Assembly: GCF_001887355.1 (NCBI RefSeq)
Contig: NZ_MPIN01000013.1
Location: 218,044-282,043, forward strand
DNA length: 64,000 nucleotides
Source: Cystobacter ferrugineus
Lineage (GTDB): Bacteria; Myxococcota; Myxococcia; Myxococcales; Myxococcaceae
Direction: 5' to 3'
In this document: piece after piece, positions 34,644 to 43,107 of the stretch
Position numbering within the stretch: the stretch's first letter is position 1
Layout: every line of letters starts with the position of its first letter
Notes under the pieces: generated by a model
Told to the model about the DNA's origin: nothing
Seen by the model: the letters and a program-made list of their open reading frames with translations, nothing else
Databases searched by the model: none
Program-made: the position numbers and the translations under genes

Positions 34644-35765
34644 CTAGTATCCTGTGTAACGGTGAAGTTCGCCCCAGCGAATCGTGGCGGCATCGTGAAA
34701 CCGTCTGCCCCTCGGGTTGTCTTTTGCCACGGCGCGCACGACGTTCTCGGTTCGATGGGGTTTGCCCGTGTCGGACTGGGCGCCTCCACTGAAGTCCATC
34801 AGTTGCTGCTCTCTTCCGCGAATCCGCCAATATGCGGGGTCATCATACCTCTGATCGTAGTCGATGGCAGCCCCAAGGTCGAATACATCGAGTTGCGCAT
34901 CATCGAATGAAACACCGCTTGGATCTTTGTTCTCGTCAACGTGATGACTCATGTCTCGGAACTGAATGGCCAACTGTGCCTGGAGTCTGAGAGGCAGGCT
35001 GAGGTCAACGACCATGCTGGTCCGCCCAGAGTAGTAAAGGTTGGTTGCCTCATTGAGCTTCCTGTAGGTTGCATAGAGACGGCCGCGTTTCTTTTTGCTT
35101 TCTCTGGCGGATTCCGCATCTGGCCGTCCACTGGGAGGAGCGCGGGGAGAAGGCACTGACTCAGGTTGGGGCGTGGGCGCGCTTGTCTCTACTGACACCG
35201 TGCCATCAGGCGCCTGGCGAATGAGGACCTCCATCTCGATGTTGGCCGGATGCGCAGAGCTCTTTGGGGGATACCGGCCTTGAATCCATCCAGAAACATC
35301 TCCGAAGTGTGTGCCGTAGAACTTGTCCGCGATGTCGATGGGGGGCTGCTCCCCGTCCACAACCGCTTTGACGGTGAAGCAAAGCAGCAGAACACTGCCC
35401 GCGGCCGCGACGACCGCGCCGCCCGTGACCAGGGCTTCTCCTGCCGCGGCGCCAGTGCCTGCTCCTGCCGCGGTCGTGCCGCCTTGCGGCACCGGGCGGA
35501 GCATACCGCGGGGGACCCCATCTCCCGCGCCTCCGCCAGGAAGCCCTCGCAGCGGTGGTGGGGGAGGGGGCCGTGGAGCCGTCGGCGAGTTCGCTCCCGG
35601 CGCGGGCACGGCGGCAGATGCTCCACCTTGTTCTTCCTGCTCGAAGCCGCTGCTCGGGACGTAGACGCAGTACCTTGTCTGTCCAGTGGCAGGGAGAACG
35701 CGCCGGGAGGCGCTACTACACCCCACGAGCAACATGCACGTCAGCAGCGCTACCCCTCTTGGCAC
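34644..35765 (-). CDS. SitA-like polymorphic lipoprotein toxin, intact
   Basis: A 373-aa lipoprotein (LTCMLLVGCSS). GTG 35765 is used because GGAGG stands six bases before it; GTG 35807 is in frame upstream. A Pro/Gly-rich segment (about 50-105), one hydrophobic helix (GGAVVAAAGSVLLLCFTVKA) and a spacer lead to a toxin domain at about 225-373: TYRKLNEATNLYYSGRTSM, FRDMSHHVDENKD, SFDDAQLDVFDLGAAID, YWRIRGREQQLMDFSGGAQS, RGRRFHDAATIRW. The YYSGRTS and RGREQQL-D-GGAQS motifs recur in bacterial contact-dependent toxins; its activity is not known to me. The immunity gene follows. Confidence 0.8.
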   Translation of the reverse strand: MPRGVALLTCMLLVGCSSASRRVLPATGQTRYCVYVPSSGFEQEEQGGASAAVPAPGANSPTAPRPPPPPPLRGLPGGGAGDGVPRGMLRPVPQGGTTAAGAGTGAAAGEALVTGGAVVAAAGSVLLLCFTVKAVVDGEQPPIDIADKFYGTHFGDVSGWIQGRYPPKSSAHPANIEMEVLIRQAPDGTVSVETSAPTPQPESVPSPRAPPSGRPDAESARESKKKRGRLYATYRKLNEATNLYYSGRTSMVVDLSLPLRLQAQLAIQFRDMSHHVDENKDPSGVSFDDAQLDVFDLGAAIDYDQRYDDPAYWRIRGREQQLMDFSGGAQSDTGKPHRTENVVRAVAKDNPRGRRFHDAATIRWGELHRYTGY

Positions 35766-35859
35766 CTGGCGCCTCCGGGCATGGGCTCCGCGCGCGAGGA
35801 GCCCCACGCGGGATTACAGGGAGGCTGTGCGGCCGAGTCAACCACGGGACTGCGAACGC

Positions 35860-35965
35860 GAGGGGCGGATCGACTGGCACGAGTAGCTCTTCGTGGAGGA
35901 ATGCGTCGAAGGCCTTGCGTCCGTTCGGGTCGGAGAGGTCGAACTCGGCGGTGCGCAGCCTGTAA
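35860..35965 (-). pseudogene. gene remnant upstream of the toxin gene
   Basis: The minus strand, starting exactly at the edge of the second 75-bp repeat, reads NYRLRTAEFDLSDPNGRK and then AFDAFLHEELLVPVD, a plausible coding fragment without start codon. It may be the end of a SitB-like partner gene, the usual first gene of such loci; this is a guess from position. The frame continues open past the toxin start, but the conserved-looking part stops at about 35860. Confidence 0.35.
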
Positions 35966-35966
35966 T

Positions 35967-36041
35967 TCTACACGCCGTGAGTGGGGCGTCGCGGTGGGGC
36001 CGGTCCGGGAGCGCTCTCCGGACCGGCGTCCCGCGCGACGC
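35967..36041 (+). repeat. 75-bp direct repeat, copy 2
   Basis: It matches 33872-33946 at 71 of 75 bases, including the codons for YTP-stop of the kelch gene and the 10-bp hairpin. It abuts the stop of the glycosidase gene (36043). The two copies enclose the toxin/immunity cassette. Confidence 0.85.
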
Positions 36042-36042
36042 G

Positions 36043-38094
36043 TCAGGGCACGGTGAAGGTTTGTGCCACGCTCCAGCCGCTCGGGTTGCCCAGGGAGTTG
36101 ACCGCGCGGACGCGCCAGACGTGGCGGCCGGGTGGGGTGCTGCGCGTCACCTGGGTCGAGCTGCCCACGGACGTGATGACCCCATCCAGCCACAGCTCGT
36201 AGCGCGCGAGGGTGCCGCCCTGGGCGAGCGCGAGGGCGGGGGTCCACTGGTACGTCACCTGGGAGCCCGTCGGGGTGGCGCCGTTCAAGGGGGCCACCGC
36301 GTCCGGAATGGTGGGCTGGGTCATGGCGGCGCAGTCCGGTGGGGTGGTGCGGTAGGGAATCTCGCCGCGGATCATCTTGGTGGCCTGCCCGGTGAAGCAT
36401 AGGTAGGCATCCGAGGGCAGGCCCTGGTTGTCGCGGAAATGTGCCTGGGTGGGAGGCGTCGAGGACACCTTGAAGATCTGCGTGCCCTCGTCGATTTCAT
36501 CGAACATGCCGAGGAACACCGAGGCGGCGCCGATGGACGCGGCGCGCGCGACCTGACTCCACAGGAAGGCGCCGGATTGCCGGTTGTCGGCGCTGGGGTC
36601 CCAGACCTTGCCCGAGCGGTTGAAGTCGCTGCTGCCCGGGTAGATCTGCGGCACGTACATGACGCCGCGAGCGGCCAGCGCGGCCTGATCCGCCGCCCAG
36701 TAGGAGGAGTTGGGGACGTCCCCCGGATTGTTGCCGCTGTTGCCGGTGTTCCAGGGCTGCCAGGCGCCCATGCGGTAGATGACCTGTTTCCACTCCTCGG
36801 GGTAGGGCTCGATGTTCCAGTACCAGGCGCCCGCGCCCTCGACGAAGGCCTGGTAGGGGCCGGGGCCCTTGAAGATGTCCAGGATGGCGTGGGCGGTGGC
36901 GGGGCTGAAGCGGTCGCGGAAGAAGCCGAAGATGCCCACCACGGGCAGGCCGTTGTGGTGCAGGTAGCGCGAGTCCGAGGTGAGCTTCAGGGTGTCCACC
37001 AGGTAGTGCCAGTCGCGGGTGATGGTGGAGACGAGCTCGGACTCGGGCGTGCCGGTCATGTCGTACTCGACGAAGAAGGTGCGCCCGGTGAGGTTGGCGG
37101 CGGCGCGCGCATGGCTGAGCACGCGCAGGGTGGGCAGGTCCGGGCTCGCGCCGGGGAGGAAGCGCTGCACGGCCACGCCGTCGATGCCATGGGCCTCCAT
37201 CCACTGGAAGTGCCGCAACACCGTGCGGGCACTGTTGGCGCTGAACAGGGTGGCCGGAGAGCCATCGGGGTTCGTGAAGCCGGTGGCGACGTGGCGTTCG
37301 GCCGGGGTGTACTCGGTCATGTCGGGCCAGTAGTCCACGGCGATCTTCGAGGGGCTCATGACGCCGCCCCAGTCGGGGATGTAGTGCTGCCAGCCCGTGT
37401 TGTCGTCGTCTCCCGGGGTGCGGAACCAGCCCTGGTAGCCGCAGATGAGCTTGCCCCGGAGGGTGGTGGCATCCACCGGCGTGCCCCCGGCATACGTGGG
37501 CCCGGTGTAGGGCCCGAGGAAGGCCGTCAGTTGTTGATAGAGCGCGGTGGGCTGATCGCTCACGCGCACCTGGACGATATGCAATTGCAGGGGGCCGGGC
37601 TGGGTGAGGCGCAGGTCCGTGCCACCGTTCTCGGCGTAGCGCAGGTCGGCGTTGTCCAGACGGAAGACCGCCGTCTTGTAGGCGCCGGAGCCCAGCACGC
37701 TGTTGCCGACGGCGAAGCCCGCGAACTGGAAGTCATTGCCCACGGCGTTGTACTGGGTGCCGAAGTTGCCCGAGCCCCCGATGTCCTTGAAGTCGACTTC
37801 CATGTACAGCGTGGCGCCGCGGGTGAAGTTCACGCCCGCGGGCCGCTTGAAGTACATCAACCCCGTGTAGTTGCCGCCGCCGAGGTTCTGGCCCTGGTAG
37901 ACGGTCTTCCCATCCAGGCTGATGGTGTTGAAGACGCCGTCGGAACCCGACCACGCCGTCATGACCGTGCTCACGGCCCCGGCCCGCCCGGGCAGAAGGG
38001 TGAGGCACAGGAGGCTCGCGAGCCATGACCACGAGAGCAGCCGTGGCCCCCAGATTCTGTGATTCAGTCCACTGGTAATTTTTTCGTATTTCAT
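36043..38094 (-). CDS. secreted GH71/99-like glycoside hydrolase
   Basis: A 683-aa protein with signal peptide (about 1-40), an N-terminal beta-sandwich domain (about 42-195), a catalytic barrel (about 205-585) and an FN3-like C-terminal domain (about 590-683, ending SGWSVAQTFTV). The barrel starts LRGKLICGYQGWF, with DDDNTGWQHY and GIDGVAVQRFLPG, and has FFVEYDMTG and GMFDEIDEGTQIFKV, which carry probable catalytic acids of the GH71/99 group (endo-alpha-mannosidase-like). It probably attacks alpha-mannan or related glycans. Convergent with the toxin locus. Confidence 0.82.
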   Translation of the reverse strand: MKYEKITSGLNHRIWGPRLLSWSWLASLLCLTLLPGRAGAVSTVMTAWSGSDGVFNTISLDGKTVYQGQNLGGGNYTGLMYFKRPAGVNFTRGATLYMEVDFKDIGGSGNFGTQYNAVGNDFQFAGFAVGNSVLGSGAYKTAVFRLDNADLRYAENGGTDLRLTQPGPLQLHIVQVRVSDQPTALYQQLTAFLGPYTGPTYAGGTPVDATTLRGKLICGYQGWFRTPGDDDNTGWQHYIPDWGGVMSPSKIAVDYWPDMTEYTPAERHVATGFTNPDGSPATLFSANSARTVLRHFQWMEAHGIDGVAVQRFLPGASPDLPTLRVLSHARAAANLTGRTFFVEYDMTGTPESELVSTITRDWHYLVDTLKLTSDSRYLHHNGLPVVGIFGFFRDRFSPATAHAILDIFKGPGPYQAFVEGAGAWYWNIEPYPEEWKQVIYRMGAWQPWNTGNSGNNPGDVPNSSYWAADQAALAARGVMYVPQIYPGSSDFNRSGKVWDPSADNRQSGAFLWSQVARAASIGAASVFLGMFDEIDEGTQIFKVSSTPPTQAHFRDNQGLPSDAYLCFTGQATKMIRGEIPYRTTPPDCAAMTQPTIPDAVAPLNGATPTGSQVTYQWTPALALAQGGTLARYELWLDGVITSVGSSTQVTRSTPPGRHVWRVRAVNSLGNPSGWSVAQTFTVP

Positions 38095-38270
38095 GGATTA
38101 TCAGTGTAATGCTTGAAATGCTGCTTTTCCAGTAATTCGAATCGACGCCCGCGCGTGGGTGCTTTACCCCCGGTTCCTCATGGGCCTGCCTGCTGTAGTC
38201 GCCATACGCCGTGGGCGGTGCTCCCTCGTCTGGTAGAGTCCTCCGGCGTTGTACTCCCGCTGGAGACCTC

Positions 38271-40559
38271 ATGAAGACCCCGCCCGTGGTGCCTCCGAGC
38301 GATGGACCCCCGACGACGCGCATCGAGGGCGTCGCCAAGGTGACGGGCCGCGCCGACTACACCGCGGATGCCGTGCCCCAGAACCTCGCCCATGCCGTGC
38401 TGGTGGGCGCGACGATCGCCCACGGGACCATCGCCACCCTCGACACCACCGAGGCGCTCTCGATGCCCGGCGTCCTCACCGTGCTCACCCACCTGAACGC
38501 GCCACGCCTGTGCAAGGCCGCCGTCTTTCCCCTGGGCGCCTCCGGCAGCCGGCGCCCGCCGCTTCAAGACGAGCAGGTGCGCTACCGGGGCCAGCACGTC
38601 GCCGCCGTCATCGCCGAGAGTCTCGAGGCCGCCCGCCACGCGGCCTCGCGGGTGCGGGTGACCTACCGCGAGACACCTCCCGCCGCCACGCTCGGCGCCG
38701 GGGAGGCCCGGCGCGTCGCCAGCCTGGGGCTTCTCTCCAAGGCGTTGAGCGGGGACTCGCGTCGAGGCGATCCCGACACCGCGCTCGCCTCCGCGCCGCT
38801 CACCCTCGACGCCGTCTACACCACGCCCCGCGAGTTCCACGCCGCCATGGAGCCCCACGCGACGCTCGCCTGGTGGGACGACGCGGAGCACCTCACGGTG
38901 CGCGAGGGCTCCCAGTGGGTGGATGGGGCGCAGGACGTGCTCGCCGTCTGGTTCGACTTGAAGCGGGAGCACGTCCGGGTGCTCTCCGCCTTCGTGGGCG
39001 GCGGCTTCGGCAGCCGGCTCAGCCTCTACCCGCATGCGGGGATCGCGGCCATGGCGGCGCGCGTGGTGCGCCGGCCGGTGAAGCTCGTCCTCTCCCGCTC
39101 CCAGGTGTTCCATTCGGTGGGCAACCGGCCCGCCACCCGCCAGCGGCTGCGCCTGGGCGCGGAGGCCACGGGCAGGCTCTCGGCCATCATCCACGAGACG
39201 ACGAACGAGTCGGACCGGGACTCCCATTACGCCGAGCAGGGCTCGCGTGCGTCCGAGGCGGCCTACGCCGTGGCGAACTACCGGGCCGAGAACTCCCTCG
39301 TCACGCTCGACATCCCCGTGCCCGGCTGGATGCGCGCCCCAGGCGAGGCCCCGGGCAGCTTCGCCATCGAGTCGGCGATGGATGAGCTCGCGGCCCAGGC
39401 CCGGCTCGATCCGCTCCAGCTGCGCCTGCTCAACCACGCCGACTCCGACCCGCACTCCGGCAAGCCCTGGTCGTCGCGCAGACTGAAGGAGGCCTATGCC
39501 GCGGGGGCCGAGGCCATCGGCTGGTCCCGCCGCGCGCTCGAGCCCCGGAGCCGGCGCGAGGGCCACGAGTGGGTGGGGCTGGGCATGGCGACCGCCGCCT
39601 ATCCCACCCGGCACGCTCCCTCGGAGGCACGGGTGGGCATCTCCCGCGACGGCGGCGTGTACGTCGAGAGCCGGGGCGTCGACATCGGTCAGGGCAGCTA
39701 CACCGCCCTCGCCATCATCGCCGCCGAGGTGCTCGGCCTGCCGCCCTCGCGCATCGACGTGCGGCTCGGCGACACCCGGCATCCGCGCTCGGCCTTCGCC
39801 GGAGGCTCCATGCTGTCCTCCTCGCTCGGGCTCGCCGTCCATGGCGCCGCGAGCACGCTGCGCGACCGGTTGTTCGATCTGGCGCGCCGGCAGCCGGCCT
39901 CCCCGCTCCACCGCCGGAGCCGAGAGGAGCTCTCCGTCCGGGAGGGCCGGGTGGTGCTGGGTGCGGACCCGGCGGTGGGCGTGGACTTCGCGGCGCTCGT
40001 CTCGGGCTCGGGCCAGGAGCAGCTCGACGCCATGCACCGCACCCATCCCACGCTCATCAGCCGGCTCAGCGGCCCCAAGGCCTTCACCACCATGGCGGCG
40101 GTGCGGACCCAGACCGCGGGCGACAGCTCCTGCTATAGCTGGGGAGCGCAGTTCGTCGAGGTCGCCGTCGACGAGGAGCTGGGCACCGTGCGTGTGCGCC
40201 GCATGGTCGGGGCGTTCGACTGCGGGCGGATCCTCAACCCCCAGGCGGCGCGCAGCCAGTTGCTCGGAGGCATGACGATGGGGCTCGGCATGGCGCTCAG
40301 CGAGGCGGGGCACGTTGATCCGCGCACGGCGCTCGTCGTGAACGGGGACCTGGGCGAGTACCTCGTCCCCGTGCAGGCGGATGTGCCGGAGATCGAGGTC
40401 CTGTTCGTGGGCGAGCCGGATCCGTCCACGGCCCCGCTCGGCATCAAGTCGGTGGGAGAGATTGGCATCACGGGCGTCGCCGCCGCCATCGCCAACGCCG
40501 TCTACAACGCCACCGGCCGCAGGCTGCGCGACCTGCCCCTCGATCTGCGCGCGAGCTGA
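38271..40559 (+). CDS. molybdenum hydroxylase large subunit (PaoC/xanthine dehydrogenase family)
   Basis: A 762-aa molybdopterin-binding subunit. The start region has RIEGVAKVTGRADYTAD. Further on come FVGGGFGSRLSLYPHAGIAA, GWMRAPGEAPGSFAIESAMDELA, VDIGQGSYTALA and the C-terminal KSVGEIGITGVAAAIANAV holding the catalytic Glu. It would hydroxylate an aldehyde or N-heterocycle. Its usual partners, a 2Fe-2S subunit and a FAD subunit, are not next to it; the neighbours are unrelated, so it must use subunits encoded elsewhere. ATG 38271 has GGAG five bases upstream. Confidence 0.9.
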   Translation: MKTPPVVPPSDGPPTTRIEGVAKVTGRADYTADAVPQNLAHAVLVGATIAHGTIATLDTTEALSMPGVLTVLTHLNAPRLCKAAVFPLGASGSRRPPLQDEQVRYRGQHVAAVIAESLEAARHAASRVRVTYRETPPAATLGAGEARRVASLGLLSKALSGDSRRGDPDTALASAPLTLDAVYTTPREFHAAMEPHATLAWWDDAEHLTVREGSQWVDGAQDVLAVWFDLKREHVRVLSAFVGGGFGSRLSLYPHAGIAAMAARVVRRPVKLVLSRSQVFHSVGNRPATRQRLRLGAEATGRLSAIIHETTNESDRDSHYAEQGSRASEAAYAVANYRAENSLVTLDIPVPGWMRAPGEAPGSFAIESAMDELAAQARLDPLQLRLLNHADSDPHSGKPWSSRRLKEAYAAGAEAIGWSRRALEPRSRREGHEWVGLGMATAAYPTRHAPSEARVGISRDGGVYVESRGVDIGQGSYTALAIIAAEVLGLPPSRIDVRLGDTRHPRSAFAGGSMLSSSLGLAVHGAASTLRDRLFDLARRQPASPLHRRSREELSVREGRVVLGADPAVGVDFAALVSGSGQEQLDAMHRTHPTLISRLSGPKAFTTMAAVRTQTAGDSSCYSWGAQFVEVAVDEELGTVRVRRMVGAFDCGRILNPQAARSQLLGGMTMGLGMALSEAGHVDPRTALVVNGDLGEYLVPVQADVPEIEVLFVGEPDPSTAPLGIKSVGEIGITGVAAAIANAVYNATGRRLRDLPLDLRAS

Positions 40560-40571
40560 CCCGAGTCCTGA

Positions 40572-41267
40572 CTAGGTCAGGTCGTGCAGATCCTTGCCGA
40601 GCGGAGGCGTGAGGCGGAACTCCGAGAAACGCACGCTCAGCCCGGCCCGCTCCGGCGTACAGCACATCGGTCCCACCTGATAGGACGCGGCCTCCGGGAA
40701 CGGTGCGAGCCGGACCAACGGCCACGTCTTGCCATCGGCCGACACCTGCAACCGCAGCACCCCCTTGGCCACCGTCGCGCGCATCCAGAACGAGCGGGAG
40801 TCGTGTTCATAGGGCCCCGTCGCCCAATCCGACTTGCCATTCGTCAGCACGCTGCTCAGCATCGCCCGGCCATCGGACATCTCGATGCCCGCCTTGACCC
40901 AGCGCCGATTGTCGACGCGCACCATGATGCCGGCCTGGTCATACAACTGCTCATAGGCCGCCTCGACGCGAAGCTGCGCCGTGAAGCTGGCGCCCGTGCG
41001 GACACCCAGGAAATGGCCGGAGTCGCGCGTGAAGCCATAGTGGGTCTCACGCCAGAAGTCGGTCGACTTGTCCGTCGTCACCTCGAGGACGCCATCGGCT
41101 CGCTTCCAGACCTTCGGCTCGTTCAGCCAGATTCCGTCTTCCATCGTCGTTCCCGCTCCCTTGCCAGCCGGTGGCGCGGCCACGGCCTTCTCGACGATCG
41201 CCGGCACCAGCACCGCACCCACCCCCGCGCCGAGGATCGTCCTTCGTCCGAATCTCTTCGAGCCCAT
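40572..41267 (-). CDS. Tat-exported DUF1349 domain protein
   Basis: A 231-aa protein. A twin-arginine signal (KRFGRRTILGAGVGAVLVP) is followed by a concanavalin-like beta-sandwich of the DUF1349 type: FWRETHYGFTRDSGHFLG, AAYEQLYDQAGIMVRVDNRRWVK and SRSFWMRATVAKGVLRLQVS. Relatives include yeast Ree1-like and carbohydrate-associated proteins. Probably a periplasmic or secreted folded protein; function unknown. It ends 12 bases from the convergent hydroxylase gene. Confidence 0.82.
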   Translation of the reverse strand: MGSKRFGRRTILGAGVGAVLVPAIVEKAVAAPPAGKGAGTTMEDGIWLNEPKVWKRADGVLEVTTDKSTDFWRETHYGFTRDSGHFLGVRTGASFTAQLRVEAAYEQLYDQAGIMVRVDNRRWVKAGIEMSDGRAMLSSVLTNGKSDWATGPYEHDSRSFWMRATVAKGVLRLQVSADGKTWPLVRLAPFPEAASYQVGPMCCTPERAGLSVRFSEFRLTPPLGKDLHDLT

Positions 41268-41379
41268 TCAATGCCTCCATGTCCGGCACCGCCATCACAC
41301 TCGCGGTGTGCGTCTCTATACACCAGCCGACGTGTGGCGAGGTCTGCTCGAGCGTTCCAAGTGCCTTGGCGACCTCGCT

Positions 41380-42399
41380 CTAGGGACAGAGCCGCTCGAC
41401 GGACTTGATCCGCACGGCTCCGTCGACATTCGGATCGTTCGTCTGGTCGCCGATGGCGATGGTGCCGTTCGCCGCGAAGTTGTTCCGCGTGAGTTTCGCG
41501 ACGCCGTCGATGCTCACCGTTGCCACCTTCTCTGTGTCCACCGAGAGTTCGTAGACATGATACGCGCCGTCGGTCACCGGGAACGCCGCGGACTGCGTGT
41601 CGTCCGCCCAGCCGATCGCCGCGCTGTCGAGGTAGATCATCTGCGAGCGATCCACGGCTTGTCCGGTCGGGGGCGTGAAGCTCCCCAGGATGGCCGCGCC
41701 ACTGTCGAGCTGGTTGTGGGTGTTCACCGACTCGACCTGCATCGTCACGCGGAGGGTGAACGGCTTCGTGGCGTCGAGCGCGTTCGCCCGTAGGATGAGC
41801 AGCTGCTCGCTCGTTCGCGCGCCGCTGCTCGTCGACGTCGCGAGGCGAACGTAGTCCGCGCCGTACGTGAGCGTGTTCTGCGTCAGCGAGGCCGTCGTCC
41901 AGCCTTGCGCCGCGATGTCGTTACCACCGACCAGCAGCGGAACGCTCGCCCGAGCCGTCCACCGCGTGGTCGACGTCTCCGGCACGCACGTCTCGCAGGC
42001 GTTCCCCGGGTTCGGCGCACCCGAGGCGTGGAACACGCCGTCAATGAAGCACTTCGGGGTGCACATGCCGGCCGAGCAGACCTGTCCCGCGTTGCACGAC
42101 GTCCCGTCAGCGCGTTGTGTCCACGCGGTCGCGGACGTCGTCGGCGAGCACTGTTCGCACGGATTCGTCGCGTTCACCGCCCCGGCGGTGACCTGCTTGC
42201 CGTCGATCTGACAGGTCGCGACACAAACGCCGCCCTCACAAGCCTCGCCGGTCGCGCACGACTTGTCACAACCACCGCAGTGCATCGGGTCGTTCACGGT
42301 GCTCCCACAGGAGTCGCCGGGAATGGAATGATCGCCGCAGGCCGCTACGAAGCCGAGCACGACGAGGCAGGAGAGTGTGGTGGAGCGAATGGGGAGCAT
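41380..42399 (-). CDS. Cys-rich lipoprotein with lectin-like C-terminal domain
   Basis: A 339-aa lipoprotein (LGFVAACGDH). Residues about 25-150 are Cys-rich: CGGCDKSCATGEACEGGVC, then two copies of a C-FIDG/C-QIDGK...NPC-x2-C-P-T module. The C-terminal 190 residues form a predicted beta-sandwich (VRLATSTSSGARTSEQLL, FTLRVTMQVESV, YHVYELSVDTEKVATVSIDG). The domain layout resembles surface proteins of Polyangiales. Codon choice (more T/A in third positions) differs from neighbours, which hints at transfer. Function unknown. Confidence 0.8.
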   Translation of the reverse strand: MLPIRSTTLSCLVVLGFVAACGDHSIPGDSCGSTVNDPMHCGGCDKSCATGEACEGGVCVATCQIDGKQVTAGAVNATNPCEQCSPTTSATAWTQRADGTSCNAGQVCSAGMCTPKCFIDGVFHASGAPNPGNACETCVPETSTTRWTARASVPLLVGGNDIAAQGWTTASLTQNTLTYGADYVRLATSTSSGARTSEQLLILRANALDATKPFTLRVTMQVESVNTHNQLDSGAAILGSFTPPTGQAVDRSQMIYLDSAAIGWADDTQSAAFPVTDGAYHVYELSVDTEKVATVSIDGVAKLTRNNFAANGTIAIGDQTNDPNVDGAVRIKSVERLCP

Positions 42400-42504
42400 G
42401 GAGCCCGCCAGTCTACGCGCCCACACGCTCCAAGAACATGGGTGAAGGTCCGACGTATGCTCCCGAGGGAGATCGGCGCATCGGGCCGGTGAGAAAGGTG
42501 TGTC

Positions 42505-43092
42505 ATGGGCACGAAGGTTCATTACATCAGCCATCCGGAGGTCGAGGTCGATCCCACACGTCCCGTGCCGCGCTGGCGTTTGTCCCCGCGCGGTATTGCC
42601 CGGATGCGAGCGGTGGCCGAGGAGCCCGCTCTGGCCCCCGTGCGCACCATCTGGGCGAGCACGGAGACCAAGGCGATCGAAGCGGCGGGACTGCTCGCGG
42701 GGGCCCTGGGGCTGCCCGTGCGTGTGTTGCCGGAGCTGGGCGAGAACGATCGCAGCGCGACGGGCTACCTGCCACCCACGGAGTTCGAGCGCATGGCCGA
42801 CGCCTTCTTCGCCCGGCCCGATGAGTCCGTGAGGGGCTGGGAGAGTGCCCGCTCGGCGCAGGCCCGCATCGTCTCCGCCGTGGACGCGGTGCTGCGAGAC
42901 AGCCCGGAGGGGGAGGTGGCCCTCGTCGCCCATGGTGGGGTGGGGGCCTTGTTGCTCGCGCACCTGAAGGGGCTGCCCATCTCGCGCGAGCTCGACCAGC
43001 CCCGGCAGGGTTGCCGCTATGTCTTCGACAGGGAGCGCCGTGTCCTCTTGAGCGAGGGGTGGGAGCCGTTGCCGGAGGGACGCGCGACGTGA
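42505..43092 (+). CDS. histidine phosphatase superfamily protein, non-canonical
   Basis: A 195-aa protein related to phosphoglycerate mutase-like phosphatases. The usual RHG is replaced by SHP (VHYISHPEVEVD), which keeps the nucleophile His but lacks the Arg. ASTETKAIEAAGLLAGAL occupies the second Arg region, PELGEND the acid/base region, and VALVAHGGVGALLL carries the second catalytic His. The Arg losses make classic phosphomonoesterase activity uncertain. Single gene with its own ATG 18 bases after a weak GGTGAGAAAGG. Confidence 0.75.
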   Translation: MGTKVHYISHPEVEVDPTRPVPRWRLSPRGIARMRAVAEEPALAPVRTIWASTETKAIEAAGLLAGALGLPVRVLPELGENDRSATGYLPPTEFERMADAFFARPDESVRGWESARSAQARIVSAVDAVLRDSPEGEVALVAHGGVGALLLAHLKGLPISRELDQPRQGCRYVFDRERRVLLSEGWEPLPEGRAT

Positions 43093-43107
43093 GCTCGCCT
43101 GGGGGCG

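Noticed and set aside
33872..36041. The 75-bp direct repeats as an insertion-sequence target duplication
   Set aside because: No transposase or terminal inverted repeats lie between them, and 75 bp is far too long for a target-site duplication.
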